DNA of 64,000 nt. Source: Nitrosopumilus oxyclinae. Lineage in GTDB: Archaea > Thermoproteota > Nitrososphaeria > Nitrososphaerales > Nitrosopumilaceae. Within the stretch, counting starts at the first letter, position 1, and each line of letters begins with the position of its first letter. The notes below the pieces were generated by a model. It had not been told where the DNA came from, did not search any database, and worked only from the letters and a program-made list of their open reading frames with translations. The position numbers were made by a program, and so were the translations under genes. Location of the stretch: NCBI RefSeq assembly GCF_013407165.1, contig NZ_CP026994.1:1516187-1580186 (forward strand), read 5' to 3'. Of this stretch, positions 48,144 through 57,069 are shown one piece after another.

Positions 48144-49039
48144 AACTTGTATTCCTAGGTACTTCTGCTGCCCAACCCACTGAAAATAGAGGATTGTCAT
48201 GTATTTGTCTAGAAAGAGATGGTGAGATCTTAATGTTTGATGCAGGTGAAGCTGCCCAGATATCATTTATGAAATCAGGTTTGGGTTGGAATAAAAAAAT
48301 GAAGTTGTTTGTTACGCATATGCATGGAGATCACTGTGTAGGAATTTTGGGATTATTACAAACCATGTCAATGCAAAATAGAACTGAAACATTAGAAATT
48401 TTTGGACCAAATGGAATTGAAGAATTTATTGCAGCAAATATCAAAGTGTTAAATTTTGGATTATCATTTTCTGTATTAATCACTACCATTAAAGAGGGAA
48501 AAGTGTTTGAAGATGAAAAATTTTCTATTTATGTATGTAAAGCAAATCATTCAGTAACTGCTTTTTCATATTTGTTTGAAGAAAAAGATAAACCTGGACG
48601 ATTCAATCTTGATAAAGCTAAACAATTAGGAATTCCTGAAGGAAAACTATGGAGTGATCTACAAAAAGGTCAGGATATTACAATTAATGATAAAATAATA
48701 AAGCCAGAACAGGTATTGGGAGAAAAACGTCCAGGTAAAAAAATTGGAATTTCTGGCGATACAATGCCGACTATAGAATTGGAGAAATTTTTTGAGAATT
48801 GTGATTATTTGGTATTTGATTCAACGTTTTTAGAAGAAGAAAGAGATAGAGCACAGGATACATGTCATTCTACTGCAAAACAAGCAGCAACATTAGGAAA
48901 AAATGCTAAAGTAAAAAATTTAGTTTTAACACATTTTTCAGCTAGATACAAAGATGAAAAAGGACATTTGAAAGAAGCAAAAGAAATTCATGATTCAGTG
49001 ATCACTGCAAAAGATCTCTTAGAGATAGAAATTAAATAA
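48140..49039 (+). CDS. rnz: Ribonuclease Z (tRNA 3'-processing)
   Basis: A 299-aa metallo-beta-lactamase nuclease that trims tRNA 3' ends. The metal motif THMHGDHCVG (about residues 59-68) is preceded by FLGTSAAQPTENRGLSC, an RNase Z opening. The GDTMPT near 206, with later His residues (LTHFSARYKD), supplies further ligands. tRNA genes in this window lack encoded CCA, so cleavage after the discriminator base and CCA addition are both needed. Overlaps the TrmG10-like gene by 4 bp. Confidence 0.93.
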   Translation: MKLVFLGTSAAQPTENRGLSCICLERDGEILMFDAGEAAQISFMKSGLGWNKKMKLFVTHMHGDHCVGILGLLQTMSMQNRTETLEIFGPNGIEEFIAANIKVLNFGLSFSVLITTIKEGKVFEDEKFSIYVCKANHSVTAFSYLFEEKDKPGRFNLDKAKQLGIPEGKLWSDLQKGQDITINDKIIKPEQVLGEKRPGKKIGISGDTMPTIELEKFFENCDYLVFDSTFLEEERDRAQDTCHSTAKQAATLGKNAKVKNLVLTHFSARYKDEKGHLKEAKEIHDSVITAKDLLEIEIK

Positions 49040-49040
49040 A

Positions 49041-49760
49041 ATGTTTGAATCAATCAGTGATCAAATCAAAAATTATAAAAAAATTGTTTTTGTTACGGGA
49101 GCTGGGATTTCACAAGAAAGTGGAATTCATACATTTAGAGGAAATGAAGGATTATGGCGAAATTATGATCTAATGAAGCTTGCAACTATTGATGCATTTT
49201 ATGAGAATCCTAAACTGGTATGGGAGTGGTATAACGATAGAAGGAGCAATATTTTTCAGGCACAGCCAAATCAAGGCCATAATGCAATATCTGAACTTGA
49301 AAAGTATGCCCAAGTTGTGGTTCTAACACAAAATATTGATGGATTACACAAAAAAGCAGGAAGTTCAAACGTTTTAGAATTGCATGGGAGTATTGTAAAG
49401 ATCAAATGTTCTGTTTGTGATTATAATGAGGATATTTTAACTGAAATTTCTGATTTTCCACCTCTTTGTAAATGTGGGAATATACTAAGACCTGATGTAG
49501 TATGGTTTGGAGAACCACTACCACAAGATGTATGGCAAAATGCTATTGATTTTGCAAGTGAATGTGATTTGATGGTCATAGTTGGAACATCATTTGTAGT
49601 ATCTCCAGCAAATACACTTCCATTATATGCAAAACAAAATAATGCAACACTGATTGAAATAAATCCAGAAACAACAGAGATGTCAGGAGAAATGGATGAA
49701 ATTATTAGAAATACAAGTGTAGAAATTCTACCAAAATTAGTTTCATTATTTAAAAAATAA
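49041..49760 (+). CDS. Sir2-family NAD-dependent protein deacylase
   Basis: A 239-aa sirtuin. GAGISQESGIHTFRG (about residues 20-34) is the NAD-binding loop, TQNIDGLHKKAG near 92 the Asn/Asp region, LELHGS the catalytic histidine, and the four zinc cysteines appear as CSVC and CKCG. VVWFGEPLP confirms the family. It may deacylate chromatin proteins such as Alba or metabolic enzymes. It follows rnz by 1 nt in one transcript. Confidence 0.93.
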   Translation: MFESISDQIKNYKKIVFVTGAGISQESGIHTFRGNEGLWRNYDLMKLATIDAFYENPKLVWEWYNDRRSNIFQAQPNQGHNAISELEKYAQVVVLTQNIDGLHKKAGSSNVLELHGSIVKIKCSVCDYNEDILTEISDFPPLCKCGNILRPDVVWFGEPLPQDVWQNAIDFASECDLMVIVGTSFVVSPANTLPLYAKQNNATLIEINPETTEMSGEMDEIIRNTSVEILPKLVSLFKK

Positions 49761-49761
49761 A

Positions 49762-50484
49762 TTATGGCTGAGAAAAGACACCATTAATTTTGGTATCAGA
49801 AGAATCTCCTGGATTGTAAACTGATGATGTAACTGTTCCATAATATTCATGCTCTACAATCATATCTACATAATATGGGATTCCTGTTGCATCATTTACA
49901 TTAGTATCAAACTTTGAGGTAAAGAAAGTACCAGAAAAAATTTCTTTGTCATCAGTTCTAATAACCACATTAACACTCTTTGTTTTCCTACTTGTATCAA
50001 CATATTGAAGTAAAATATTGTCATCTGATTGTTGTTTGGTAGATAAAGAAAGAGTTTCCGATATTTTTAAAACAGTATTTTGAGATGAAATGTTGTTATC
50101 AGATAATTGACTGTTAGTGTCAGAATTTGAATTACCAGTAAAAATATTTTGAATTGACTCTATTGGATTAAAATTTGAAATTTCATCTTTGATGGTTTTT
50201 TGAGATGATTCTTTCACTTCGGAAATTTCAGTGGATATTTTATCTCCAGCATCACTTAATTCATTGGATATTGATTCACTAGTCTTATCTACAATTTTAT
50301 CTATTGATGAATCAATTCTTTGCTCTACTGAATCAGATGCCTTTGAACCGAAAATATCAGCATCATTTTTCAGAGAATCAATCACAGTTGCTGAAGTGGT
50401 AGGAAACAAATTATCAATTTCATTTGAAAATATCATCCCACCTAAGATTACAATGCCTGCAATTATGCCTAGTTTAATGAACAT
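49762..50484 (-). CDS. Exported or anchored repeat-rich protein, function unknown
   Basis: From ATG 50484 the product is 240 aa (the frame is open to 50538). One hydrophobic helix (KLGIIAGIVILGGMIF) is followed by a Ser/Asp/Lys-rich coiled region with SDSVEQRIDSSIDKIVDKTS-type repetition (about residues 40-100). An Asn/Ser-rich linker and a C-terminal beta domain (VNVVIRTDDKEIFSGTFFTS) complete the protein. The pattern suggests a surface stalk. It converges on the Sir2 gene, 1 nt away. Confidence 0.55.
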   Translation of the reverse strand: MFIKLGIIAGIVILGGMIFSNEIDNLFPTTSATVIDSLKNDADIFGSKASDSVEQRIDSSIDKIVDKTSESISNELSDAGDKISTEISEVKESSQKTIKDEISNFNPIESIQNIFTGNSNSDTNSQLSDNNISSQNTVLKISETLSLSTKQQSDDNILLQYVDTSRKTKSVNVVIRTDDKEIFSGTFFTSKFDTNVNDATGIPYYVDMIVEHEYYGTVTSSVYNPGDSSDTKINGVFSQP

Positions 50485-50573
50485 TACATAATAATTCAAA
50501 AAAACGGATTTTACATTCAAACTGAAAAAAATAGTCAAAAATGAGTTAATTTTCTTAGCTAATTTTCCAAGAT

Positions 50574-50975
50574 TTAGTCAAAAATCCAATCAATTATTCC
50601 ATCAATGTTTGATGAATCCAGGATTACCTTAATTGGTCCAAGGGGAGATTCTTCTGCCTCATCACATATTGCAATTTGATCTACAAAAGCTGCTTGCTTA
50701 TTTAGAAAAAACCAGGTACTGTTTCCTTCTAAATTATTTTCTAAATTACGTGTATAACTTTTTTGAGATTGTGTAGAAACAATTGATTCATAAATTTTTT
50801 CTAAAGATCTTAATTCATTTGATTGTGCTTTAATTGAAAAATTTTCATTTTTAATATTCGAGTGTGGAAAAATATTAGAAATTGCTTGTATAACTTTATC
50901 AGGATCTTCTGATAAGTTTACTGGGCAGACCATTTCAATTTTACAATTAATGTTCGGAATTTTCATTCTAACCAT
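50574..50975 (-). CDS. UPF0201/DUF54-type RNA-binding-like protein
   Basis: A 133-aa protein with alpha/beta pattern CPVNLSEDPDKVIQAISNIF and later FLNKQAAFVDQIAICDEAEE, then SPLGPIKVIL, matching the archaeal UPF0201 family, whose fold recalls ribosomal protein L5/RNA-binding. It overlaps the upstream nucleotide kinase gene by 13 bp. In archaea UPF0201 and the COG0237-like kinase are frequent neighbours, which supports both calls. Confidence 0.75.
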   Translation of the reverse strand: MVRMKIPNINCKIEMVCPVNLSEDPDKVIQAISNIFPHSNIKNENFSIKAQSNELRSLEKIYESIVSTQSQKSYTRNLENNLEGNSTWFFLNKQAAFVDQIAICDEAEESPLGPIKVILDSSNIDGIIDWIFD

Positions 50976-51514
50976 TTTTGAATAATTTTAAAAGTTTGTT
51001 CAATTAATTCTTCTTTTGTTTTACCGACATTAGATATTGCATTATCAGAGAGTGCAATAGAATTACTTACACCAACTCCTAATTCACGATTGTCTCTTTC
51101 TTCGAAATGTTGTTTTGTTTGAGGATCATCTGATCTTCCTCTTTTTTGTAAGAAATCGAATCTAGTATCAGTAGAAGCATGAACTGCTAATAATTTTACG
51201 GTACCATATTTTTTCAATACTTGAATTTCATCATTGGATCTAACTCCATCAATTAAAATTACATTTGAAGTTGAAGATTCAATTTGTGGTTTAACTAATT
51301 CAGCTATTGCGCCAGGACCATTTTTTTCTCTTAATTCAAGCATTAATTTTCCTAGATTTTCTCTAGTGGATTCTAAATTTCTTTTTTTAGCTTCTTCTCT
51401 AACAGTATTTCCCATATTGATTATTTCATATCCTTTAGATTGTAATCCTTCTGCAATGGTAGACTTGCCTGCTCCGGGCATTCCTGTTAAACATACAATT
51501 AGTTTTGTCAACAT
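50963..51514 (-). CDS. UPF0200 P-loop nucleotide kinase-like protein
   Basis: A 183-aa P-loop protein similar to dephospho-CoA kinase/adenylate kinase relatives. LTGMPGAGKSTIAEGLQSKG is the Walker A region, with GNTVREEAKKRN and GRSDDPQTKQHFEERDNREL near 125-144 as lid-like segments. The substrate is unknown in this archaeal family. Overlap of 13 bp with the UPF0201 gene indicates coupling. Confidence 0.82.
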   Translation of the reverse strand: MLTKLIVCLTGMPGAGKSTIAEGLQSKGYEIINMGNTVREEAKKRNLESTRENLGKLMLELREKNGPGAIAELVKPQIESSTSNVILIDGVRSNDEIQVLKKYGTVKLLAVHASTDTRFDFLQKRGRSDDPQTKQHFEERDNRELGVGVSNSIALSDNAISNVGKTKEELIEQTFKIIQKWLE

Positions 51515-51580
51515 ATATCAAAAAAAAGGCTCGTCTATGAAGCTACCGGAAATTATTATAAACATCCTTCAAAAATTATT

Positions 51581-52126
51581 ATGATGCGTGTTTTTGTAGC
51601 GATAGAAATTTCAAATAATAATATAATTAATGCGATTAAAAAATTTCAGAAAGGGGTCAATATCGATGCTAAACCTGTAGAATTGAAAAACCTACATTTT
51701 ACCTTACAATTTTTAGGGGAAATTTCAGAGGAAATTACTCAAAAAATTATTCAATCTCTTAAAACAATCGAATTTTCAAGTTTTGATGTCAATTTAAAAG
51801 AAATTGGAGTATTTCCTAAGCCTAAATTTCCAAGAGTAATTTGGATTGGAACAGATGAAGTTGGAGGAAATATGTTAATTCGGCTATCCAAAAAAGTAGA
51901 AAAAATGTTAGAACCACTGGGATTTTTTTCAGATAAACCATTCAAACCTCATATCACAGTATTTAGAATTAAAAAGAAGATTGGAGACATATCAGGAGAA
52001 ATGGAAAATTATAAAATGATAGATTTTGGAATTCAAAAAGTATCGAATATTAAATTGAAAAAAAGTGTCCTTACTACAAATGGACCAATTTATTCAGATT
52101 TAATGGAGGTTACTGCAAAAAAATGA
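51581..52126 (+). CDS. thpR: RNA 2',3'-cyclic phosphodiesterase (ThpR/LigT type)
   Basis: A 181-aa 2H phosphoesterase. Both HxTx motifs are visible: LHFTLQFLG (His39) and KPHITVFRIK (about 124). MRVFVAIEI at the start is typical. It opens cyclic phosphates on RNA 2',3' ends. The stop overlaps the CCA enzyme gene by 4 bp, linking end-healing and CCA addition. Confidence 0.93.
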   Translation: MMRVFVAIEISNNNIINAIKKFQKGVNIDAKPVELKNLHFTLQFLGEISEEITQKIIQSLKTIEFSSFDVNLKEIGVFPKPKFPRVIWIGTDEVGGNMLIRLSKKVEKMLEPLGFFSDKPFKPHITVFRIKKKIGDISGEMENYKMIDFGIQKVSNIKLKKSVLTTNGPIYSDLMEVTAKK

Positions 52127-53454
52127 ATCCAATAATTTCTAAAGTTTCTAAAACTGTAATTCCTTCAAAAATAATTGAAAAATCAAAGAAGCAAATTGGA
52201 GAAACAGCTTTTAGACTGGTTGAAAAAGAAATTGAAAAATATTCAGAAGTGGAGGAATTAGAATTTGGCGGATCATTTGCTAAAGGAACTTGGTTAAGCA
52301 AAGATGCAGATGTGGATATATTCATAAAATTCAAAAAAAATGTATCTGAAGAAAAATTTGAAAAAATTTCTAAGAAAATTGGGTTTGATTCATTGAAAAA
52401 ATATTCTCCTTACGTTAGATATTCTCAGCATCCATATGTTGAGGCTAAAATAAAAAATACTAAGATCAATGTTGTACCATGTTATGATGTAAAGATCGGA
52501 GAATGGAAAAGTGCTGCAGATAGATCACCATTTCATACAAAATTTATGGAAAAATCATTAACACCAAAAATGAGAAACGAGGTACGAGTTTTGAAGACAT
52601 TTCTAAAATCAAATGGAATTTATGGTGCAGAAATAGCAAAACAAGGATTCAGCGGATATATTTCTGAAGTTTTAATTTTAGAATTTGGAAGTTTTGGAAA
52701 TCTAATAAAATCAATTTCAAAAATTAATGAAAATCAAATCATTGGAAAAACAACTAAAAAATTTGATACATCAATTGTAGTGATTGATCCCATAGACAGT
52801 AATCGAAATTTAGCTGCTGCCATTTCAGATGAAAATATTGGAAAGTTCATACTTATTTCAAGGGCCTTTAAGGAAAAACCAAGTTTAGAATTTTTTAAGA
52901 TTAGAAAAGCAAGAACGTCAAATAAATTTTGGAATAATTTATTGGTTGTAAAATTTAATTTCAAAGCGAGGAGTCCAGATATTATCTGGGGGCAAATTAA
53001 AAGAGCAACCTCAACATTGTCCACTCAGTTAGAACTAGGAGGATTTACCGTATTGAGAAGTAAATCTCATACAGATCAGCAAAAAGAAGCCTATCTTTTG
53101 TTCTTTTTAGAGTCTATCAAAATCAATGAAATTTATTCCAAAAGTGGACCTGAATTTTTCAGAGAAGATAGCACACACAGCTTCATTGCTAAAAATCTCA
53201 AAAATGCAGAATTAGTATGGGTTGGAAATAATAAAAAAATTATTTCCTTAGAAAAAAGAAATCATACTGATGCAGTAAATTTTATGAAAGAATTTTTGAA
53301 GAAAAATCTTCAAGTAGGCATACCAAAAGGTCTTCAAAGTGATTTTAAACAAGGTTTCAAAATATCCATAGGAAACAAAAATCTAAGCAAATCAATTAAA
53401 GAGGAAGCAGCTGAATTAATTTCAGTAGATGGCACACTCCTTCATTTCAATTAA
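52123..53454 (+). CDS. cca: CCA-adding enzyme (class I, archaeal)
   Basis: A 443-aa tRNA nucleotidyltransferase. The nucleotidyltransferase core GGSFAKGTWLSKDADVD (about residues 46-62) has the GS and DxD catalytic pattern, followed by GEWKSAADRSPFHTKFM and a long C-terminal region of the archaeal class I type. As the tRNA genes seen here lack CCA, this enzyme is needed for all of them. The gene overlaps thpR by 4 bp and the protein kinase gene by 26 bp. Confidence 0.93.
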   Translation: MNPIISKVSKTVIPSKIIEKSKKQIGETAFRLVEKEIEKYSEVEELEFGGSFAKGTWLSKDADVDIFIKFKKNVSEEKFEKISKKIGFDSLKKYSPYVRYSQHPYVEAKIKNTKINVVPCYDVKIGEWKSAADRSPFHTKFMEKSLTPKMRNEVRVLKTFLKSNGIYGAEIAKQGFSGYISEVLILEFGSFGNLIKSISKINENQIIGKTTKKFDTSIVVIDPIDSNRNLAAAISDENIGKFILISRAFKEKPSLEFFKIRKARTSNKFWNNLLVVKFNFKARSPDIIWGQIKRATSTLSTQLELGGFTVLRSKSHTDQQKEAYLLFFLESIKINEIYSKSGPEFFREDSTHSFIAKNLKNAELVWVGNNKKIISLEKRNHTDAVNFMKEFLKKNLQVGIPKGLQSDFKQGFKISIGNKNLSKSIKEEAAELISVDGTLLHFN

Positions 53455-54190
53455 AAAATTTTTAGAAAAACCATATTCTAACATTATAGGATATCCAAAT
53501 GCAACTAGTCGTCAAATTAAATCAAGAATAAATGAATTAGAAAAATTAAAAATTAAATCAATTTCCTTAACAGGCCCTACTACACTTGGAAATTTAGCAA
53601 TTTTAGGAAAAGGATACGTTGGTGTTGTAGTAATTGCAAAGAAAGGCAACAAAGAAGTTGCCCTAAAAATTAGAAGAACCGATTCTCCAAGAAAAGATAT
53701 GAAAAACGAAGCAGTGTTATTAAAATTAGTTAATTCAGTTAAAGTGGGTCCAAAAATGATAGATGTTAGTAAAAATTTCCTAGTTATGGAATATCTTGAA
53801 GGGGAGAAATTTAGTAATTGGATTGAAACGTTAAAAGGAGTTGGAAGTGCAAAAAAATTAAAATCAACAATAAAAAGTGTATTAGAAGATTGTTATAGAT
53901 TAGACCAAATTGGATTTGACCATGGTGAATTAAGCAATATTTCAAAACATGTTATTGTAGGTAAAACAAAATCTTCACTAATTGATTTTGAAAGTTCAAG
54001 TACGAAAAGAAGACCATCTAATGTTACATCAATAACTCAGGCCTTTTTCATCGGATCTGGAATTTCCAAAAAGACTCAAAAAATTTACAAAAATTCATCC
54101 AAAGAAAAAATCATTGGAGCACTCAAATCATACAAACAAGAAAAATCTCAAGAAAATTTTGAAAAATTACTCAAAATTTTAAAATTATAA
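53429..54190 (+). CDS. Putative serine/threonine protein kinase (COG2112 type)
   Basis: A 253-aa kinase-fold protein. LGKGYVGVVVIAKKGNKEVA, then LKIRR (Lys of subdomain II, about 81-85), MEYLEGE (hinge), FDHGELSN (catalytic loop, about 162-169) and SLIDFESS (DFG-equivalent, about 180-187) are visible. This set fits archaeal COG2112 kinases, related to RIO/Bud32. It overlaps cca by 26 bp and is followed at once by tRNA-Pro. A function in tRNA or ribosome biology is guessed from neighbours. Confidence 0.75.
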   Translation: MAHSFISIKKFLEKPYSNIIGYPNATSRQIKSRINELEKLKIKSISLTGPTTLGNLAILGKGYVGVVVIAKKGNKEVALKIRRTDSPRKDMKNEAVLLKLVNSVKVGPKMIDVSKNFLVMEYLEGEKFSNWIETLKGVGSAKKLKSTIKSVLEDCYRLDQIGFDHGELSNISKHVIVGKTKSSLIDFESSSTKRRPSNVTSITQAFFIGSGISKKTQKIYKNSSKEKIIGALKSYKQEKSQENFEKLLKILKL

Positions 54191-54264
54191 TGGGATCGGC
54201 AGGATTTGAACCTGCGACCACTAGTCCCCCAGACTAGTATCATACCAAGCTAGACTACGATCCC
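54191..54264 (-). tRNA. tRNA-Pro (anticodon GGG)
   Basis: A 74-nt cloverleaf on the minus strand: acceptor GGGATCG/CGATCCC, anticodon arm CTAGT-CTGGGGG-ACTAG with anticodon GGG, T arm GCAGG-TTCAAAT-CCTGC, discriminator A, no CCA encoded. It abuts the stop codon of the convergent kinase gene with no spacer. Confidence 0.93.
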
Positions 54265-54320
54265 TCGCTTCAGAGGCACAAAATGAAATTATTAAATCGT
54301 CCTATTGATAAATAGAATTA

Positions 54321-54530
54321 ATGAAACTTTGCAATATTTGCCATAAGATTTCTGCTACAGATCAAGATCACCTTGATTGTGTTCAAAGAAGAAGTATTGA
54401 AACAGAAGCTGAAGATTTTAAAAACAATATTCCAGAAAAACTCAATCTTTCAAAAAATACTCAAGAAATAGATGTAGGGGTTAAAGCAATTTTAGAGCAT
54501 CTTTCAAAAAGTAAAGATTCAGATAAATAA
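54321..54530 (+). CDS. 69-aa protein with a zinc-knuckle-like start
   Basis: A short protein opening MKLCNICHKISATDQDHLDC, with Cys, Cys, His, His and Cys ligands suitable for a small zinc site. An acidic helical tail (TEAEDFKNNIPEKLNLSKNT) follows. It ends 1 nt before the convergent oxidoreductase gene. Function unknown. Confidence 0.55.
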   Translation: MKLCNICHKISATDQDHLDCVQRRSIETEAEDFKNNIPEKLNLSKNTQEIDVGVKAILEHLSKSKDSDK

Positions 54531-54531
54531 A

Positions 54532-55680
54532 TTAAAACCATTTTTCTAATCTTTCTTTTTCAAATTCTATCTTTTTAGAAAGATTATCAGAAGTTGATTC
54601 TGTGAGATTTGTCAATGGTTTTGATTGTGAAAACATATCAACTTCAATTACTGATGCAGTATCTCTGCCAGACTCAATAAAACAACCTCCTTTTCCATTA
54701 AACAATGCAGATTCTTCTTTGGACTGAATTTTTGCAATAATGTTTTGTGCTACTGCAATACCTTCTCCTTCTGCAAAAATTCCAGCTTTTGGAATTGCCA
54801 TTTTTTCTGCAACAGTTAAACTAGTTACATCACCTACTGCAAAGACATTTTCAATTGGAGTTTTACAATCTCTATCAATTGGAATAAATCCAGAATCTTT
54901 AGCTAATCCAGAATCATAAATTACTTTAGGAGCAACATGTGGGGGAATAGCTAAAAGTATATCAAAATCAGCTTCACTGTTTTCAAAAATTAACTTTTTA
55001 GATTCAACAGATTTTATTTTACAAGAATTATGAAAAATAATTTGTTCTGAATTTACTAGTTCAAGAATTTGTTTACTAACTTCAGGTCCAGCAGCTGGTA
55101 AAGTAATAGGGGCAGGACTGTAAAAATCAATTTGAACAGAATCACGAATTCCTCGTTTTCGAAGCATAGAATCAATCAATAAACTGGCCTCAAATGGTGC
55201 TGGAGGGCATTTGTAAGGCATTCCCATTATAGAAATTGCAATTTTTCCAGATTCAATACTCTCAAGTCTCTCCCGTATTTGTAAAAGTTGATTGTGATCA
55301 TAAAGATTGAAGCCATTTTGTTCCAATCCAGGAATTTTTTGAGGAGCCAATACTGCCCCCATTGAAATAATTAGAAAATCAAATGAAATTTCTTTAGTTT
55401 TTGTTTTTACATTCTTATTTTTAAAATTAATTGATAAAATTTCATCTTTAACGAAATCAATTTCTTTCTTTTGTAGTTCGTTTAATGATCCTATTGAATT
55501 TTCAAAAGTACGGGTTCCATTTATGATCCATAGTTTTGCAAATCCTACCATAAACCAATCTTTTTTATCAATTACAGTGATTTTTACTTGTGATGACAAT
55601 AGTGTGTTTCTCAATTCATTTGCAGCTGAGAGTCCACCAAAACCTCCACCTAAAATTACAACATGCGGAATATTGGCCAA
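54532..55680 (-). CDS. FAD-dependent pyridine nucleotide-disulfide-type oxidoreductase (SQR/NDH-2-like)
   Basis: A 382-aa flavoprotein. GGGFGGLSAANEL near residues 11-23 is the FAD dinucleotide fold, VIDKKDWF the end of the second strand, and FAVGDVTSL near 286-294 the GD motif. The layout resembles sulfide:quinone reductase or type II NADH dehydrogenase, which feed quinone. No obvious SQR cysteine pair can be confirmed. It begins 1 nt after the SDR gene ends, so the two are probably one transcript. Confidence 0.82.
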   Translation of the reverse strand: MANIPHVVILGGGFGGLSAANELRNTLLSSQVKITVIDKKDWFMVGFAKLWIINGTRTFENSIGSLNELQKKEIDFVKDEILSINFKNKNVKTKTKEISFDFLIISMGAVLAPQKIPGLEQNGFNLYDHNQLLQIRERLESIESGKIAISIMGMPYKCPPAPFEASLLIDSMLRKRGIRDSVQIDFYSPAPITLPAAGPEVSKQILELVNSEQIIFHNSCKIKSVESKKLIFENSEADFDILLAIPPHVAPKVIYDSGLAKDSGFIPIDRDCKTPIENVFAVGDVTSLTVAEKMAIPKAGIFAEGEGIAVAQNIIAKIQSKEESALFNGKGGCFIESGRDTASVIEVDMFSQSKPLTNLTESTSDNLSKKIEFEKERLEKWF

Positions 55681-55681
55681 C

Positions 55682-56422
55682 TTAAAGTGCTTGAGTAGTA
55701 GGTCGTATCAAAATCTCATTTACATTAACATGTGGCGGAGAATCAACTGCATACAAAATTGCGTTTGCAATATCCTCTGCTTGTAAAGCTTCCATCTTCT
55801 TTGCATTTTCAACAAATCCTTGTAAAGATTCATCAGTAATTGTATCATTTAGTTCCGTTGCAACAACTCCTGGTTCAATACTAGTTACTCTAATGTTAGA
55901 ACGAACACTGAATTCTTGTCTTAATCCTTCAGTAAATGCTGCAACAGCATATTTAGTTGCACAATAAACACTACCCCCAGCAAAAACTATTCTTCCTGCT
56001 ACGGATGATAGATTAACTATATGGCCTGATTTTTTTTCTTTCATATGTGAGATTACCGCGCCTGTAGAATACAAAACACCTTTGATATTCACATCAACCA
56101 TTCTATCCCATTCATCAACTTTGAGGCTTTTGAATAAACTCAAAGGCATCAAACCTGCATTATTTACAAGAATGTCAATAGAACCCCATTTCTCTAAAAC
56201 TGCTTTTGCAAAATTGTCACATTCAGCTCTTTGTGTTACATCTAATTTTTGATAAAATACTTCTCCACCATCAGATGTAATTTTTTTTGCAAGTTCTTCT
56301 AATCTGTCAACTCTTCTAGCACCTATTGCAACTTTTGCACCTGCTTTTGATAAGGCCAAAGCAGTGGCAAATCCTATTCCACTACTAGCTCCGGTAATTA
56401 TTGCAACTTTATCTTTAATCAT
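55682..56422 (-). CDS. Short-chain dehydrogenase/reductase
   Basis: A 246-aa classical SDR. TGASSGIGFATAL near 11-23 binds NAD(P), NNAGLMPLSL near 87-96 is the NNAG motif, and SSVAGRIVFAGGSVYCATKY near 137-156 provides Ser and the YxxxK pair. ARRVDRLEEL after strand 2 suggests NADP preference. Substrate unknown. Ends 1 nt before the FAD-oxidoreductase gene. Confidence 0.92.
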   Translation of the reverse strand: MIKDKVAIITGASSGIGFATALALSKAGAKVAIGARRVDRLEELAKKITSDGGEVFYQKLDVTQRAECDNFAKAVLEKWGSIDILVNNAGLMPLSLFKSLKVDEWDRMVDVNIKGVLYSTGAVISHMKEKKSGHIVNLSSVAGRIVFAGGSVYCATKYAVAAFTEGLRQEFSVRSNIRVTSIEPGVVATELNDTITDESLQGFVENAKKMEALQAEDIANAILYAVDSPPHVNVNEILIRPTTQAL

Positions 56423-56529
56423 CTAATCTTCAAGCAAACTATGGTTGAACATCGTAAAAATGTTTAGACACTAAGAAATTTTAAGAAAATTCTAGCACCT
56501 TTATTAAAAGAAAAATAGTATTACACAAT

Positions 56530-56757
56530 ATGCAATCAGAAAAATGCGCTTACTGTGGTGATTTAACTGATTTGCCTTTTCAATGCAATTATTGCAAAGA
56601 TCCTTTTTGTGCAGAACATAGACTACCTGAAGAACATAGATGTGTAAAACTTAGTCAAATTAGAGCTAAAAGATTTGGAGAGAGAAAAGTTATTCGTGAT
56701 GGTGGACGTAACAAACCAAATATTTTAAAACGGATTTTTAGAAGACTACGAAATTAA
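56530..56757 (+). CDS. AN1-type zinc finger protein
   Basis: A 75-aa protein with CAYCGDLTDLPFQCNYCKDP, then FCAEHRLPEEHRC, matching the AN1 C-x2-C-x9-C-x-C-x4-C-x2-H-x5-H-x-C design in close variation. A basic tail follows (RAKRFGERKVIRDGGRNKPN) that could bind nucleic acid or ribosomes. AN1 proteins occur in archaea near protein-quality-control genes. Overlaps the convergent gene by 4 bp. Confidence 0.85.
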   Translation: MQSEKCAYCGDLTDLPFQCNYCKDPFCAEHRLPEEHRCVKLSQIRAKRFGERKVIRDGGRNKPNILKRIFRRLRN

Positions 56758-57038
56758 TACGGACTTTTGTCAGGAGAAATTTTTGCTCTTCTTCCTTGAT
56801 AAATTAAAGCTATAGCAAGTGCAAACATCACCATTGCAGTTAATGGGAAATTTTGTGGTGCTGGTAAAATGAACCAATAATAAACTCCAAAACCTATGGA
56901 CACAATTGCCTGTGTCCATAATTTTATCCATTTTGGTGCCTTTACTAATCTGCTGACAAGTTCCACTGCAAAAATTCCAATTACAGGATAAATTGTATAA
57001 AAAAGAAAATCAACTACATCAACGCCTGTATGAGACAC
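56754..57038 (-). CDS. Three-helix membrane protein, function unknown
   Basis: A 94-aa membrane protein with hydrophobic segments at about residues 7-27, 38-58 and 63-82. The end is basic (RRAKISPDKSPY). No motif is recognised. It lies 31 nt after the GINS-like gene in the same orientation, so they could share a transcript. Confidence 0.5.
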   Translation of the reverse strand: MSHTGVDVVDFLFYTIYPVIGIFAVELVSRLVKAPKWIKLWTQAIVSIGFGVYYWFILPAPQNFPLTAMVMFALAIALIYQGRRAKISPDKSPY

Positions 57039-57069
57039 ATTTTATGATAATTAAAGGTATAATTTCTAT

